Assembly (NCBI GenBank): GCA_902760645.1
Contig: CACWHC010000002.1
Span: forward strand, 62,001 to 126,000
Length of the DNA: 64,000 bases
Origin: an uncultured bacterium
GTDB lineage: Bacteria; Cyanobacteriota; Vampirovibrionia; Gastranaerophilales; Gastranaerophilaceae
Direction of reading: 5' to 3'
This document shows, piece by piece, positions 43,582 through 51,191 of this stretch. A program made the position numbers and the translations under genes. The notes under the pieces were generated by a model. That model was not told the origin of the DNA. It was given only the letters and a program-made list of their open reading frames with translations, and did not search any database. Position 1 is the stretch's first letter. Each line of letters begins with the position of its first letter.

Positions 43582-43896
43582 TTATTCAATATCAAGATTA
43601 TCCATAGCTTGAAGCTGTTTTTTCTTTAAATTGTGCATTACTGCATCAACAAGAAGTTCATAGGATTTCATATTCTCAATATTTGGGAATTCTTCCTTTA
43701 ACTGTTCTCTGACCATTGCTTCCAGCTTACGTTCGTCAGAATTTGTTTGAATATCTTCTACTCCGCTAATCATTTTTATATAGTCAGGGGAGGTTTTATC
43801 TTGCGTATGATTTGCATAATTTAACCATCTTAATTTAGGACTAATAGTTTCATTAAGCTTTTTTACTATTTTTAAATTTTTAATTCTGTCTAACAT
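43582..43896 (-). CDS. Unrecognised small protein
   Basis: A protein of about 104 aa: a basic N-terminus (MLDRIKNLKIVKKLNETISP) followed by acidic helices (EAMVREQLKEEFPNIENMKS). There is no signal peptide or cysteine. ATG 43896 has AGGGGTG 6 bases upstream and is preferred over the in-frame GTG at 43905, which overlaps that site. It is convergent with the gene remnant and lies downstream of glyS on the same strand after 116 bases. The function is unknown. Confidence 0.65.
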   Translation of the reverse strand: MLDRIKNLKIVKKLNETISPKLRWLNYANHTQDKTSPDYIKMISGVEDIQTNSDERKLEAMVREQLKEEFPNIENMKSYELLVDAVMHNLKKKQLQAMDNLDIE

Positions 43897-44021
43897 TTTG
43901 TTCACCCCTACACATTGATTAGTGAAATTTCCTTATTGTATTATTTTAAAGTATCCTCAAAAAAATAATTTACTTTTTTACATGCAAACTTTACAATATG
44001 TTACAAATCTCTAAAACTCGG

Positions 44022-46079
44022 TTATAGCTTAGAAAAATCTGTAAGTCTTGTATATTTTTTCTTTAACAATGTTAACAATGCAAGTCGATTTTCTTTAATT
44101 TTTTCATCTTTATCCATGACAAGAACATCATTAAAGAATTTTTCTACGGACGGGTTAATGGAAATCAGCTGAGAAACGTATGTTTCATAGTCTGCATTAT
44201 CATCAACCGTATTAATTTGTTCAAGCAGCATATTTTCGGAAGATTCTTTAAACAGCGATTTATCAACTGATTTTGTTGAATTTTCTTTAAGAATTCTTGA
44301 TACACGATTTGCATTTTCATTTAATTGCGGATTATCAAGTTTTGATACTGTTTCTACTCTCTTTATGTAATCTGCAAGGTCTTCAAGCGGATTTTTATTT
44401 GAAGCACATGCTTCCAGTACATTTTTAGAATAATTATCAGACAAGAATATAATTAAACGCTGAATAATAAATTCAGTAACTTCTTCAAGAACTTTACCTG
44501 AAATTCTGTCTGCACCGGAGCTTGCAAAGTTTTTAACCTTGTCTATAATATTTCCGTCAATAGATTTTATAGGTAATAAAAGAAGTGTTTTAATTATTAA
44601 GTCGTTCAAATCTATTTTTAAATTAGCTGAAAGTATTGTTTTTATAATACCAAGTGCAGCACGTCTTACGCCAAGAGGGTCAGAAGAACCGGTAGGTTTT
44701 TTGCCTTCTGCAAATACTGCACAAATAGTATCCATTTTATCTGCAATACCAACGATTTGCCCTTCAATGCCTTTAGCAGTTTCACTTTCTGCGTTTAGTG
44801 GGAAATAATGTTCTTTGATACCTTCGCAAACTTTTTCATTTTCGCCGGAAACTCTTGCGTAGTCAGCACCAATAAATCCTTGTAATTCTGTAAATTCAAA
44901 TACTAATTGAGTAGTTAAATCTGCTTTACATAACAAAGCGGTTCTTTCAATTGTTTTTGAGTCAACGCCGAGAGATTTTGCAATATCTTTTGACAATGCT
45001 ACTAAGCGTAATGTTTTATCGTATACAGACCCCATACCTTTTTGGAAAGTTACACCCCTTAATGACTCTACATAATTTTCCAAAGGTTTTTTTGTGTCTT
45101 CTGTGAAGAAGAATACCGCATCATCCAGTCTTGCTTTAATTACTCGAACGTTACCGGCTTTAATATTTGCAAATTCATCTCCGATATAGTTTGTCATTGT
45201 GATAAATTTGTTGATAAGTTTACCGTCTTTATGCAGTGCAAAATATCTTTGATGAACAGCCATAACCGTAACTGTAACTTCCTCCGGAATTTCCAGATAT
45301 TTCGGGTCAAATTCGCAAACCACAGGTACAGGATATTCCGTGATAAATGTAACTTCTTCAAGTAAATCATCTGTATAATAAGGAACTGCACCCAGTTTGT
45401 CCGCTTCTTCTTTAGCTTTGTCAATTATCAGCTGACGGCGTTCGTTCTGATCCACGATTACACAGCAATTACGCATAATTTCAATATAATCATCAGGATT
45501 ACCTATTACAACATTTTGTTGTGCAAATCTGTGTCCTCTTGATACATTAGAGGATTCTTTATCGATGATTTTAATTTTAACTTCTTCTTTATCAAGAATT
45601 GATACAATCCATCTGATAGGGCGAGAGAATTTTTCATCATTATAACTCCATCTCATAAAATGAGAACCCTGAAGTTTCATAACAATTGAAGGTACGTTTT
45701 CCTGCAATAATTCTTTGATTGATTTGCCTTTAACGATAATTTTAGCGTGAACATAATCATCTTCAATATAAAGGTCTTCAGGATTAATTCCGTTTTTACG
45801 GGCAAAACCTTCTCCTGCTTTTGTGATATTTCCGTTTTCATCATAAGCAACTTTGGCAATAGGTCCCTTTACAATTTTTTCTTCATCTTCACTTTTATCT
45901 ACCAAACCGGAAATAATAACAGCAAGTCTTCTTGGGGTTGCATACACATCTACCTTATCAAAACCTGTTTTGCTGTTGTTTAAAAACCCTTCAAATCCGT
46001 TTTTAAGCTGTTCAATTGCCTGTGGTATAAATCTGTAAGGAAGTTCTTCCGTTCCTATTTCCAATAAATATTTACTCAT
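44022..46079 (-). CDS. glyS: Glycine--tRNA ligase beta subunit
   Basis: A 685-aa protein. N-terminal LLEIGTEELPYRFIPQAIEQ is diagnostic of the tetrameric glycyl-tRNA synthetase beta chain. ATPRRLAVIISGL, KGPIAKVAYDENG, FSRPIRWIVSIL, VMAVHQRYFALHKDGKL and GSSDPLGVRRAALGI follow in order. The beta subunit needs the alpha chain (glyQ), which is not in this window; in many bacteria the two are adjacent, so the split is a mild oddity. It is divergent from the C-ring/export operon. Confidence 0.97.
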   Translation of the reverse strand: MSKYLLEIGTEELPYRFIPQAIEQLKNGFEGFLNNSKTGFDKVDVYATPRRLAVIISGLVDKSEDEEKIVKGPIAKVAYDENGNITKAGEGFARKNGINPEDLYIEDDYVHAKIIVKGKSIKELLQENVPSIVMKLQGSHFMRWSYNDEKFSRPIRWIVSILDKEEVKIKIIDKESSNVSRGHRFAQQNVVIGNPDDYIEIMRNCCVIVDQNERRQLIIDKAKEEADKLGAVPYYTDDLLEEVTFITEYPVPVVCEFDPKYLEIPEEVTVTVMAVHQRYFALHKDGKLINKFITMTNYIGDEFANIKAGNVRVIKARLDDAVFFFTEDTKKPLENYVESLRGVTFQKGMGSVYDKTLRLVALSKDIAKSLGVDSKTIERTALLCKADLTTQLVFEFTELQGFIGADYARVSGENEKVCEGIKEHYFPLNAESETAKGIEGQIVGIADKMDTICAVFAEGKKPTGSSDPLGVRRAALGIIKTILSANLKIDLNDLIIKTLLLLPIKSIDGNIIDKVKNFASSGADRISGKVLEEVTEFIIQRLIIFLSDNYSKNVLEACASNKNPLEDLADYIKRVETVSKLDNPQLNENANRVSRILKENSTKSVDKSLFKESSENMLLEQINTVDDNADYETYVSQLISINPSVEKFFNDVLVMDKDEKIKENRLALLTLLKKKYTRLTDFSKL

Positions 46080-46194
46080 TTTCTCACCTTTTGTATCTCT
46101 TAATATCTGTAAAAATTATAAATAAAGCACACTTCATTGTAAAGTAATTATTAACTTATAAAGTAATGTAAATATTTTGTTGACTTTTAAAAAA

Positions 46195-46244
46195 AATACA
46201 TTAAAAGGTTGATGTTATGTATTAAAAAATACATTAATGTATTT
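46195..46244. promoter_or_regulatory. Cluster of AATACAT/ATGTATT sites before the export operon
   Basis: AATACATTAA (46195-46204), ATGTATT (46217-46223) and an 18-bp perfect palindrome AAATACATTAATGTATTT (46227-46244) stand within 50 bases, 40-90 bases before the C-ring gene start. The same half-site repeated in both orientations is a classic operator layout. TTGACT at 46180-46185 could be a -35. The regulator is unknown. Confidence 0.5.
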
Positions 46245-46285
46245 ATGGGAAATATTAATTCACACTTGGGTAGAGGGATAATTAA

Positions 46286-47518
46286 TTGAAAAAGAGATCG
46301 CAAAAGGAAAAAAAACCTAAAGTTGAAAGTCCGAGCCTGTTGTATTATGAGTACGACTGGTACGAAAAACTGTTCCCGCTTGCTATACAAAAGTCAGCGG
46401 ACGGTTTCTTTTTCCCCGGATTAAGATGTGAATTAATCGGTGTAAGCAAGAACATTAATCTGCTCCAAACTAAAGATGCTTACTTTGTTACGAAGGTTCG
46501 TATAGACCAATTTTATGATATGTATATGAGAATGTCATCAGATTGTATCGCAATTCTTCTGAATAAGGGGTTAGGCAGAGCCGGCAGACCATTTAATATT
46601 GATAACATATCAGAACTTGAAAAAGCTGTGTTAACAGGCTTTAATGACTATGTTTCAAGAATTATAATACCTTTTCTTGAACCGCCGCCTGTCGTAAACT
46701 TTGTCAGAACAAATTTTGATATGACACAATTGACATTCTTAATTACAGATGAAGAACAAATAGATTTGTACGGAAAATTTATCCTTTCCGTACCGGACGG
46801 ACGTTTATCCCCCGATAAAATTGAATTTACCGGTGATAAATTTGATTTTCCCGATTTTTATGAATGTTCTACCGATGTGCGTTTAGTTATAGGAAAGACC
46901 AGATTTTCGGTAGATGAGATGAAGAGTCTTGAAGCAGGGGATTTAATTATATTGGAAGATAGCGAGTTAAGCAAATTAACTCTATATATTCAAGATGATG
47001 TAAAAACGGTTCTGATAGAGCCGAACAGAGAGATTACGATACCATTTGATAATAACGGAGGTGACAAGATGGGTGAAAAATCAGTTCCAAAGAATTTGTG
47101 GGACACCATTGAAGTCGATATGTATGCAGAACTCGATCCTGTAAAAATTTCATTAGGAAATCTTAAAAAGATTGAACTTGGGCAGGTCGTAGATGTTGCA
47201 GCTATTTATGAAAATCATATTACTTTAAGAGTTGAAAATAAAGTAATCGGACACGGTGAACTGGTTATTGTAAATGACAGATACGGTGTTAAGATTTCTG
47301 AAATTCTTCAAAAGAAAAATCCTGCTGCTTATGGTGAGGTGGGTGCATCTGAGTTCCAAAGTATTGCAGCTCCTCAGGAAGAACAGGAAGAAGTTGAAAA
47401 CGAAACACAGACGGCAGATGAAGCTCCTGTACAGCAACCTGTTGAAAATCCTGCCGGTGAAGGTGCAGAAGAAGAATTTGACTATAGTGATTTTGAATTA
47501 GAAGACGAAGATATATAA
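46286..47518 (+). CDS. Dual-SpoA C-ring protein (FliM/FliN fusion or SctQ-like)
   Basis: A 410-aa protein starting at TTG 46286 after GAGGG. A basic N-terminus (KKRSQKEKKPK) is followed by a FliM/SctQ-like middle region (about 20-175, with NISELEKAVLTGFNDYVSRI). First SpoA domain: about 190-250 (TDVRLVIGKTRFSVDEMKSL, LEAGDLIIL). Second SpoA: about 271-345 (IEVDMYAELDPVKISLGNLK, VENKVIGHGELVIVNDRYGV). An acidic tail rich in Glu follows. Flagella normally split these into FliM and FliN. Two SpoA domains in one chain are the rule in type III secretion SctQ. It is followed by fliO, P, Q and R, so it is the cytoplasmic sorting platform/C-ring part of that export machine. Confidence 0.82.
   Translation: MKKRSQKEKKPKVESPSLLYYEYDWYEKLFPLAIQKSADGFFFPGLRCELIGVSKNINLLQTKDAYFVTKVRIDQFYDMYMRMSSDCIAILLNKGLGRAGRPFNIDNISELEKAVLTGFNDYVSRIIIPFLEPPPVVNFVRTNFDMTQLTFLITDEEQIDLYGKFILSVPDGRLSPDKIEFTGDKFDFPDFYECSTDVRLVIGKTRFSVDEMKSLEAGDLIILEDSELSKLTLYIQDDVKTVLIEPNREITIPFDNNGGDKMGEKSVPKNLWDTIEVDMYAELDPVKISLGNLKKIELGQVVDVAAIYENHITLRVENKVIGHGELVIVNDRYGVKISEILQKKNPAAYGEVGASEFQSIAAPQEEQEEVENETQTADEAPVQQPVENPAGEGAEEEFDYSDFELEDEDI
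47057..47071 (+). promoter_or_regulatory. Internal ribosome-binding site and start codon within the C-ring gene
   Basis: GGAGGTGA (47057-47064), the best possible complement to the 16S 3' end, stands 4 bases before an in-frame ATG (47069-47071). It encodes codons for Gly-Gly in a poorly conserved linker, exactly between the two SpoA domains. It is the strongest Shine-Dalgarno I noticed in the window. Confidence 0.8.
47069..47518 (+). CDS. Predicted short product: FliN/SctQ-C-like SpoA protein by internal initiation
   Basis: In-frame initiation at ATG 47069 would yield 149 aa, MGEKSVPKNLWDTIEVDMYA and onward, comprising only the second SpoA domain and the acidic tail. In Yersinia YscQ, Shigella Spa33 and Salmonella SsaQ, internal starts at the same place make SctQ-C, which joins the full-length chain in the sorting platform. 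The perfect ribosome site here strongly suggests the same. It may alternatively serve as the FliN of a flagellum. This is a nested gene and is not independent of the longer one. Confidence 0.72.
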   Translation: MGEKSVPKNLWDTIEVDMYAELDPVKISLGNLKKIELGQVVDVAAIYENHITLRVENKVIGHGELVIVNDRYGVKISEILQKKNPAAYGEVGASEFQSIAAPQEEQEEVENETQTADEAPVQQPVENPAGEGAEEEFDYSDFELEDEDI

Positions 47519-47552
47519 ATAATTCGTACAAAACAGAAGTTGAGAGGGATAT

Positions 47553-48038
47553 ATGGGCGGATACTTAGCAAATTTTGCGATATATACAATGGCAATGATA
47601 GGTTTGATATTCTTTGCACTTATGGTGTATAAGAAGTTCTCGGGGTTTGGGGATATTAAACCTTCAAAAAGTCGTATGCTTGGTGTTGAAGAAACAATTT
47701 CCATAGCACCGAGAAAAACACTTTATGTTGTCAGAGCAGGCAGTGAAAGATTTTTGATAGCAGGTGATGTTGATAAAACCACATTAATATCCAAACTTGG
47801 AGATACTGCAGAACCGGTTCATGAAGTAACGAAAAAATATGAACAGTCGGTATCATCAGATGTCGCCTCAAAGCGAAAAGATACTGTTCATCAGGTAAGA
47901 CGTAATGAGCAGACTCCGCAGAAGCAGGTTCGTTCAGCAGGAAGTGTTGATGATTTACCAGTAATTGTGGATTTTCAAAACAGAGTTAAACCCGAAAACA
48001 ATGTACTTCACAGTATGTTGAGAAAGATGAACGGATAA
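47553..48038 (+). CDS. fliO: FliO-like flagellar export accessory protein
   Basis: A 161-aa protein. One N-terminal transmembrane helix (IYTMAMIGLIFFALMVYKKF, residues 8-27) is followed by a small cytoplasmic beta domain (LGVEETISIAPRKTLYVVRA, SERFLIAGDV) typical of FliO. A basic, disordered tail follows. FliO helps assemble FliP in flagellar systems and is normally absent from non-flagellar T3SS. AGAGGG lies before the ATG. Position directly before fliP fixes the identity, since FliO is weakly conserved. Confidence 0.82.
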   Translation: MGGYLANFAIYTMAMIGLIFFALMVYKKFSGFGDIKPSKSRMLGVEETISIAPRKTLYVVRAGSERFLIAGDVDKTTLISKLGDTAEPVHEVTKKYEQSVSSDVASKRKDTVHQVRRNEQTPQKQVRSAGSVDDLPVIVDFQNRVKPENNVLHSMLRKMNG

Positions 48039-48054
48039 GAAACAGAGGGATATA

Positions 48055-48696
48055 ATGGATAACGTATTAAAAGATATAAATCCTGTACTTCAAATATTGG
48101 TTGTAATGACGGTGTTTTCATTGATACCGCTTGTATTTTGTTGTATGACCAGCTTTTTGAGGTTCGTCATAGTTTTTTCGATGCTTAAAACAGCTTTAGG
48201 TACTCAGTCAGTGCCGCCGGCAATAGTAATAATAGGTTTATCTGTTATATTAACTTTTTTCACCATGGGTTCAACATTTCAGAAAATGTATGACATGGGA
48301 AGTGTGCCGTATCAGCGGAATCAGAATATGATTGCGGCGATAGAAGAAGGTTCGAAACCTTTAAAAGAGTTTATGATGAAACAAACCAGACAGGGAGATT
48401 TGGCATTTTTTATCGAGTTATCACATAAGGCTCCGCCGAAAACTCCTGATGAAATTACTGTTTGGCAGGTTGCTCCGGCTTATATTATGAGTGAGTTAAA
48501 AACAGCATTTGAAATCGGTTTTGTAATATTTGTTCCGTTTATTGTATTAGACCTTGTCGTGGCGAACATATTGCTGGCATTAGGTATGTTTATGTTATCG
48601 CCGACAATTATTTCTCTGCCGTTTAAGTTATTAATATTTATTGCGGTAGACGGCTGGGCATTGATAGTTCAGGGTCTGGTTACAAGTTATAACTGA
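48055..48696 (+). CDS. fliP: Type III export gate protein FliP/SctR
   Basis: A 213-aa protein. CMTSFLRFVIVFSMLKTALG, TQSVPPAIVIIGLSVILTFF, PAYIMSELKTAFEIGFVIFV and LLALGMFMLSPTIISLPFKL are the conserved helices. FliP forms the core of the export gate with FliQ and FliR. Unlike E. coli FliP (245 aa with a signal peptide), it has no N-terminal signal sequence and has the length usual for SctR. It starts 16 bases after fliO with GAGGG. Confidence 0.96.
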   Translation: MDNVLKDINPVLQILVVMTVFSLIPLVFCCMTSFLRFVIVFSMLKTALGTQSVPPAIVIIGLSVILTFFTMGSTFQKMYDMGSVPYQRNQNMIAAIEEGSKPLKEFMMKQTRQGDLAFFIELSHKAPPKTPDEITVWQVAPAYIMSELKTAFEIGFVIFVPFIVLDLVVANILLALGMFMLSPTIISLPFKLLIFIAVDGWALIVQGLVTSYN

Positions 48697-48721
48697 CGTC
48701 TGTTTAAGAAAGGTGAAATTT

Positions 48722-49216
48722 ATGGTTGAAATTTTAGCAGAATATTTGGCAAAAGGATTTTTAACAATGCTTACCATATCAATGCCGTGTGTATTATGTG
48801 CAGCCGGCATCGGTCTTGTTGTAGGTATATTACAGGCGGTTACACAGGTTCAGGAACAGACTATTGCTGCTGCTCCAAAAATTTTAGGTGTATTTCTTGT
48901 AATTGTAATCGGTGGTTTCGGATTTATAAGAATTTTAAACAATCTGTTTATCGAGGGTATGGGGTTAGCATTTAATGTTGTACCGAAAAATGATACCTAT
49001 GTTTTGGCAGCTGATTATCATCAATATACATCTGCGTACGGGCAGTTAGCACCTCAAAAATTTAACGGAAGAACGGATATTGATTATATTATGAAAAATC
49101 CAAACAGAGTTCCGTATATTGATAACCAGGAAAAGATTAAAACTATCCGTTCTAACAGGGTAGATAATCCTATGCCGGATTTGCTTGAGGGTAGAACAAT
49201 AAACAGGAGAAGATAG
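48722..49216 (+). CDS. fliQ: Type III export gate protein FliQ/SctS with long C-terminal tail
   Basis: 164 aa from ATG 48722, where AAGGTGA lies 7 bases upstream; GTG 48713 is a weaker option inside that site. The two-helix FliQ core is complete in the first 85 residues (GIGLVVGILQAVTQVQEQTI, AAPKILGVFLVIVIGGFGFI). The rest, about 75 residues of polar, Tyr/Asn/Arg-rich sequence ending in RTINRRR, is absent from ordinary FliQ (86-90 aa). The tail may interact with a partner or regulate the gate. Confidence 0.94.
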   Translation: MVEILAEYLAKGFLTMLTISMPCVLCAAGIGLVVGILQAVTQVQEQTIAAAPKILGVFLVIVIGGFGFIRILNNLFIEGMGLAFNVVPKNDTYVLAADYHQYTSAYGQLAPQKFNGRTDIDYIMKNPNRVPYIDNQEKIKTIRSNRVDNPMPDLLEGRTINRRR

Positions 49217-49226
49217 CAGGAATATA

Positions 49227-50015
49227 ATGGACGGATTTTATCTGGAATTAGCAAAAATATTTCCTAACGTAAATGCGTATTTGTTATCAGGCATTTACGT
49301 TTTTTGCCGTATTCTCGGATTTTTCAGAATGGCTCCTATATTTAACAGAAAAGAAATTCCGGGCATGGTAAAACTGGCTCTTGCTTTGATGTTTACATTT
49401 ATCCTTACTGCATTTTTAAGTCCGAAAATTCCTGATATACTTGCAGCAAAAGAATCTTTGTTTTTGGGTATTGTTTTAAATTTTGTGGTAGGTGCAATAA
49501 TAGGTTATATTGCACAGCTTATTTTATTAGCGATAGATGCCGGTGCCGATATGATTAACATGCAGATGGGGCTATCATCTGCTATGGTTTTGGATCCTAC
49601 TACGTCATCTCAGGTGTCGATTTTAACAAAGTTGTTTTCTTTGCTTGGCATACTTATATTTATTGAACTTGGCGGAATATATTGGCTTGTGCAGGCATTA
49701 TTGAGAAGTTTTGAGATATTTCCGCTGTATTCTGAGGCTTTACCGCTTTCTGATTTAATAAATATGGATTATCTTGTAAAAATGACTTCCAATGTTTTGT
49801 ATATGGGTTTGCAGATAGCTTCTCCTGTGTTACTTGCTACATTGGGGCAGGATATAATTTTGGGTGTAATTTCCAAGACTGCACCGCAGGTAAACGTATT
49901 CCAGCTCAGCTTCCTTTTTAAGCCTGTTTTGGGTGCGGCAATTTTGGTGTGGATTATGCCGATGCTGTTGAATGTAATAAATGATTATTTCTTAACTTAT
50001 AAAAATATATTTTAA
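49227..50015 (+). CDS. fliR: Type III export gate protein FliR/SctT
   Basis: A 262-aa polytopic protein. VFCRILGFFRMAPIFNRKEI near the N-terminus, then YIAQLILLAIDAGADMINMQ, MGLSSAMVLDPTTSSQ and LATLGQDIILGVISKTAPQV are the FliR signature regions. It completes the FliP5-Q4-R1 gate. It follows fliQ by 10 bases. Further apparatus genes (flhA, flhB, fliF, fliI) are not in the window. Confidence 0.96.
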   Translation: MDGFYLELAKIFPNVNAYLLSGIYVFCRILGFFRMAPIFNRKEIPGMVKLALALMFTFILTAFLSPKIPDILAAKESLFLGIVLNFVVGAIIGYIAQLILLAIDAGADMINMQMGLSSAMVLDPTTSSQVSILTKLFSLLGILIFIELGGIYWLVQALLRSFEIFPLYSEALPLSDLINMDYLVKMTSNVLYMGLQIASPVLLATLGQDIILGVISKTAPQVNVFQLSFLFKPVLGAAILVWIMPMLLNVINDYFLTYKNIF

Positions 50016-50051
50016 ATTGATAATGATTTCTGTTTATCATAAAATCAGGGT

Positions 50052-51182
50052 ATGTTTGAGATTTACGAAAATAAGCTTGAAGATTTAAAAACAGCCTCTC
50101 ATTTTCGTTCAATAAGTAAATTTGAGCGAAAAGGGGGTAAGTATATATATATTGGCGGCAAAAAACTTTTAAATCTTTCATCAAATAACTATTTAAATTT
50201 TGCGGATAATGAAGATATCACCAATGAATTTTTGCATGCCGCAGGTCATAAATACACATTTGGAAGTGCATCTGCCAGATTGCTGACCGGAACATTACCT
50301 GTTTATAATGAATTGGAAAATTTAATCAGTAATTTGTTCGGAACAGAAAAAACATTGTTGTTTAACAGCGGATATCATGCAAATGTTGGGATAAACAGCT
50401 CTATTGCAGATAGCGGTGATGTAATTTTTTCAGACAAACTTAATCATGCAAGTATTATTGACGGAATGCAATTATCAAGAGGTAAATTTTTTCGTTATCC
50501 TCATAATGATATGGAAGGACTGGAGAAACTTCTTATAAGAGAAAGAAATAATTATAAAAATGCAATAATAGTTTCAGAGAGTGTATTCAGCATGGACGGA
50601 GACATTGCGGATTTGAATAAACTTGTTGAATTAAAGAAAAAATATAATTGTATTTTGATTCTTGATGAGGCTCATGCCTTTGGAGTTTTCGGTAAAAAGG
50701 GTTTAGGGGTATGTGAAGATTTGGGAATAATTGATGATGTAGATTTAATTATGGGGACATTTGGCAAAGCTATAGGCTCAATGGGTGCTTTTGCTACAGG
50801 TAAAAAAACTTTGATTGAATATTTAATCAATAAAGCACGTTCGTTTATTTTTTCAACTTCTCTGCCGCCGATAAATATTGCTTTTTCTAAGTGGATAATA
50901 GAGAATAAACTGCCTTATACATTTGAGAAAAGAATGAATATGCTTGATATAGCGAAGAAAATGGGCAGTTCAAGTCATATTATTCCCGTTATAGTCGGGG
51001 AAAATGATAAAACGGTGGAATTAAGCGAAATATTGTTTCAAAACGGATATTTTACTTTACCGATAAGACCTCCAACGGTTCCTCAGGGTACCTCAAGACT
51101 ACGTCTGTCCCTTACTGCCGATATTACCGAGGAAGATTTAATTAAATTAAAAGATATTATTGCTAATTCCGGTATATGCTGA
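50052..51182 (+). CDS. Alpha-oxoamine synthase (BioF/KBL type, PLP enzyme)
   Basis: A 376-aa protein. LNLSSNNYLNFAD, SASARLLTGTLPVYNELE, LLFNSGYHAN, KLNHASIIDGMQLS, LILDEAHAFGVFG, GTFGKAIGSMGAF (PLP Lys) and RPPTVPQGTSRLRLSLTAD match the class-II aminotransferase-like acyl-CoA condensing enzymes. The late PPTVPQGTSRLRLS is most like BioF (7-keto-8-aminopelargonate synthase); glycine C-acetyltransferase (KBL) is the alternative. No other biotin gene is adjacent. It begins 36 bases after fliR with GGG before the ATG and may ride on the same transcript. Confidence 0.88.
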   Translation: MFEIYENKLEDLKTASHFRSISKFERKGGKYIYIGGKKLLNLSSNNYLNFADNEDITNEFLHAAGHKYTFGSASARLLTGTLPVYNELENLISNLFGTEKTLLFNSGYHANVGINSSIADSGDVIFSDKLNHASIIDGMQLSRGKFFRYPHNDMEGLEKLLIRERNNYKNAIIVSESVFSMDGDIADLNKLVELKKKYNCILILDEAHAFGVFGKKGLGVCEDLGIIDDVDLIMGTFGKAIGSMGAFATGKKTLIEYLINKARSFIFSTSLPPINIAFSKWIIENKLPYTFEKRMNMLDIAKKMGSSSHIIPVIVGENDKTVELSEILFQNGYFTLPIRPPTVPQGTSRLRLSLTADITEEDLIKLKDIIANSGIC

Positions 51183-51191
51183 TTAATTACC

